Shown here: positions 61,340 to 64,000 of the stretch, in pieces | How the letters are laid out: each line of letters begins with the position of its first letter | How positions within the stretch are numbered: position 1 is the first letter of the stretch | Assembly (NCBI RefSeq): GCF_016906535.1 | Contig: NC_057371.1 | Location: forward strand, 2,831,837 to 2,895,836 | Direction of reading: 5' to 3' | DNA: 64,000 bases | From: Rhizoctonia solani | Taxonomy: Eukaryota; Basidiomycota; Agaricomycetes; Cantharellales; Ceratobasidiaceae | The notes under the pieces: generated by a model | What the model saw: the letters and a program-made list of their open reading frames with translations, nothing else | What the model was told of the DNA's origin: nothing | Database searches by the model: none | Made by a program: the position numbers and the translations under genes

Positions 61340-62969
61340 GTCAAAGTAAGTGTGAATGAGGTAGGGAGGAAAATGTGAAAACACACGTGTCACAACATCC
61401 CAGTCACATGATCAGCACGGTCACGTGAAGTCCCCTTATCAACAATCATGGGTCAACTTGCTAAACCGGCGGTGAATCCCGCATTCACAACTCGCGCCAA
61501 TCTGATGGGTATCCTGGCTAACTGGTAGTATCTAGCCGCTACCTGCCACATTTGTGGTTATTAACCGGACTGAGGTGCAGGCCGCTACAGGTCGGAGCGA
61601 GCGCTATTCGGCAAAAGCTATTTGGTAATTCTTGCATTTGCGCTCTGTTATATATGCGATAGCTGATGTAGATACTCAGATAACACTAGTTCTATGCGCA
61701 TTATAAAATCTAATGTCGTTGTGGCTTGTTTATCAAGTCAATCCATCTCACATGTCATGCATAATATTTTGTACACTTGGTTTTTTATCATATGTACTGA
61801 TACATCCTTCCACCCCATATTTAAGTACTATATACAAGCGTACGGCACCAATAAGACCTCTTAGCCAGCGCATACAGCGCCATAAGGGAAATTAATTAGG
61901 CTAATAGTATAGTACACCCCTTCGTCCAAATGTTTGGTGTACAACTCATATTATAGAAAAGCCTATGAAATATTTAATCTATATACAAGGTGCCCGAAAG
62001 GCTACCCGGTTCAAACATATAACTGGGCCACTACCATTTTCTCTGAGGCTATGCTCTCCGGTTAGGTGCTGGAACCACGCTCTGCTCATGATGTTGCCCG
62101 TGAGGCTTTCCAGTTTGGCCTTTTAGTTTTTATTGCCAATGTTCATCAATTGCTAGGAGCAGCCCGTTCTGGCACCAGTGACCTTTACTTGGACACGCTC
62201 CCATAAGCCACAACTGAAGCCTTTTAATATAGACAACATAGACGCTGGGTCAATGGTAGTCTGATTAGCATCTAGTTGTTAGCAAGCTGAGACTATTTCC
62301 AGGCACAGGCTATTAAGGTCGGCTACTCATTGCAGATAGGAGACAAGGTACTAGAAGCAATATAATCAATGGATGACTAATAGAGTTGCTTTTGATATTC
62401 ATCATGCGTGCTGAGACAATATGTATTCAAGTCCAGACAGCTCAGGCTTACAGGGCACAGGTTATAAGCCAAAGTAACAAGAACGGAAGCCAGCATATCC
62501 TAAGCTTGCTTATGCAATTATCCCATTCAACTTGGTTTGGTTGGCTTGGTTGGTTGGCTTGACTGGTTGGTTGATTTGGTTATACACATATGGGGTCTTG
62601 TGGAAGATAGAAAGTAAAGAACTGAAATGCAATACTCAGCAGAGGTTAAGCTACGCTAGGGACCACCCAACTACAATCTACTCTAAGTGGCGTACCAGGC
62701 GCAAGGTACTATTACAGGCGTCTGCTTCTTATCCCTTATTGAGATACGGAGTTGCTATTTGTAGCTTCATATAACCCCCAACCCCTGGATTCAAAGGATT
62801 GCAGTTCTTGGTGGCGTGATTAACAGCTTTGGTGGGAGCAGATTTTTTCACTTGCAACAAGTTGGGAATGAGCACTGCGTATATTTTATTATGTACTGCA
62901 TATCAGCGTAGATACGTAAGTTCAAGAGCGCCCACAGTATTAGGCACCCATCAACCACCCTCCACCAAA
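61340..62969. other. Subtelomeric non-coding stretch
   Basis: No gene is recognised. Near 61430-61620 the sequence is CpG-rich; about 62530-62580 has a run of ggttggcttggttggtt-like words. Short open frames lack motifs. Confidence 0.35.
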
Positions 62970-63938
62970 TCAAGCCTTTGCCCGACCGGTTAGCCTACGT
63001 TTACGTCCCTTGCCACCTGAGGACGTGTTTGGATTGGTGGTTGTGACTTCATCATATGGTTCCTTGCGTTTGGCCTTGAGTCCCCCATCAAAGGCCAAGT
63101 TCCATGGTCGCAGCTGGCAAAGATTGTGCGCTGGCTGTCCCAGTTGGCCGGAGCTCTTGTGAGCGCTGGAGCAGCCCAAATCAATTGTCTTGGCACCTGC
63201 CTCAACGCTAAGACGTTCAGTCATCTGTTGAAGCTCTTCTTCCCATGTCAACACACACTGCTCCTCCCCTGGACGCAGTAGTCCTGGCCAAATTCCCGAA
63301 CTTTGTGCTGGCCACCAGTCGGGGCGATAGTCATCTTGCAATAGTGGGCCTATTGAAGGGGCTCCAAAGTATGCCAAGGCGGTGTTCCAAAACTCAGTGT
63401 AGGACTTATGAGGAAACCCCATTGCATACTCCCCCACGTGAGTAGTCATCCAGATGCATTGAGCTCTGTAAATAAACAATGAGATCCAAACATTTGTTTC
63501 AACTCATAAACGTTAACTTACCCGCCTCGGAACCTTGTGTCATGGCGTACTTCCAATTTGAGCACATTATCAATATGTGCCCAAACCCAGTCGAATCGGC
63601 CTTTGTTGTCGTACCATAGCCCCTGAGCATATATTCCTTCCTGCCTGAGTAAGCTCGAGACTGCTCCCGTGACTTTCAAGCCTTGAAAGCGTTGTTCTTG
63701 CAGCAGTGGCTCAACGGAAGCCGGCGCACCGTCAATTGTAAAGTCAAAAGCGCTGATAATTCTTGCACGATCTAGGAGTGAGATATATTATGAGCGTAAT
63801 TGAATGAATGTACAATGAACTCACTCTTTGACGCCAGATGACCAATAGCCCGTTCCGGATCCAACAGCTCGCCTTCCGATGCAGGAGACTGTCGGCAGTT
63901 TGATTTTCTCCAGTTACTTTGCTGATCGCAAACAAAAG
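62970..63938 (-). CDS. Hypothetical protein whose 5' end runs into the telomere
   Basis: Exon A (from the telomere edge to 63825), exon B 63771-63522 and exon C 63465-62970 join in phase across introns of 53 and 56 bp. Exon A reads SPASEGELLDPERAIGHLA, exon B APASVEPLLQEQRFQGLK and YAQGLWYDNKGRFDWVWAHI, exon C MTTHVGEYAMGFPHKSY, PDWWPAQSSGIWPGLL and a basic end (GGKGRKRRLTGRAKA). No ATG occurs in exon A before the TTAGG array starts, so the start codon is missing. No domain is recognised. The basic tail could be a nuclear signal. Confidence 0.55.
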
Positions 63939-64000
63939 TTAGGTTAGGTTAGGTTAGGTTAGGTTAGGTTAGGTTAGGTTAGGTTAGGTTAGGTTAGGTT
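63939..64000 (+). repeat. Telomere-like array (TTAGG)n at the window end
   Basis: 62 bp, about 12 perfect TTAGG pentamers to the last base. The G-rich strand points outward, as at a chromosome right end. The unit has two Gs, not the TTAGGG common in fungi. The array may continue past the window. Confidence 0.9.

Noticed and set aside
63939..64000. Insect contamination because of TTAGG
   Set aside because: Gene structure, the fungal chromovirus and Crinkler-type genes on the same contiguous sequence argue for a fungus.

Overview
The window looks like the right-hand end of a chromosome of a filamentous basidiomycete. The pointers are genes split by many 45-110 bp GT-AG introns, a Ty3/Gypsy chromovirus, Crinkler-type effector genes, and a G-rich (TTAGG)n array running 5' to 3' into the last base. 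The retroelement and hypothetical proteins resemble what I remember from Rhizoctonia/Thanatephorus (Cantharellales). That placement is inference; no search was run.

Layout, left to right. 0-6.3 kb: the 3' end of a ubiquitin-specific protease gene, an unrecognised multi-exon gene with an E-x-K motif (1526-3219), and a lysine-rich gene cut by a repeat (4733-6311). 6.5-13 kb: a complete, recent LTR chromovirus (TSD CCAGG, 572-bp LTRs) nested in an older repeat. It shows a Tf1-style self-priming site and a -1 frameshift heptamer, but one integrase catalytic Asp is Asn. 13.5-14.4 kb: a foldback element with 317-bp arms. 15.6-20.2 kb: a truncated copy of a SNF2-like ATPase gene, split by a solo LTR. 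20.7-27 kb: two minus-strand Crinkler-type genes (ubiquitin-like header, PD-(D/E)XK nuclease-like domain, kinase-like domain). 27.2-32.7 kb: three tandem-repeat blocks built around short palindromes. 34-35.2 kb: a dead Tc1/mariner transposase gene. 35.3-38.1 kb (-) and 38.4-42.2 kb (+): a divergent pair, one with a ParB/sulfiredoxin-like motif and the other cut at its 3' end by a 2.8-kb palindrome array. 45-47.9 kb: clustered palindromic elements. 47.9-52.9 kb (-) and 54.3-57.2 kb (+): a second divergent pair, the fuller SNF2-like gene and an unrecognised 914-codon gene, each with an in-frame TGA. 58.8-61.3 kb and 63-63.9 kb: two minus-strand hypothetical genes; the last one runs open into the telomere array.

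The strongest unexplained signal is a shared palindrome, TGCGTAC-N3-GTACGCA, kept in two otherwise different tandem-repeat families. Its 3-bp centre occurs in both orientations (CAA/TTG, AAA/TTT). A separate family nearby, GACCGGTC-N3-GACCGGTC, shows the same behaviour (GCC/GGC). A second theme is decay by CpG transitions: most disabling changes I could see (integrase D to N, transposase D to N, SNF2 motif II E to K and motif VI R to C, and probable CGA to TGA stops) fit deamination of methylated CpG. No tRNA, rRNA or CRISPR array was seen. Most exon joins were worked out by hand from GT-AG sites and reading phase and should be treated as models.
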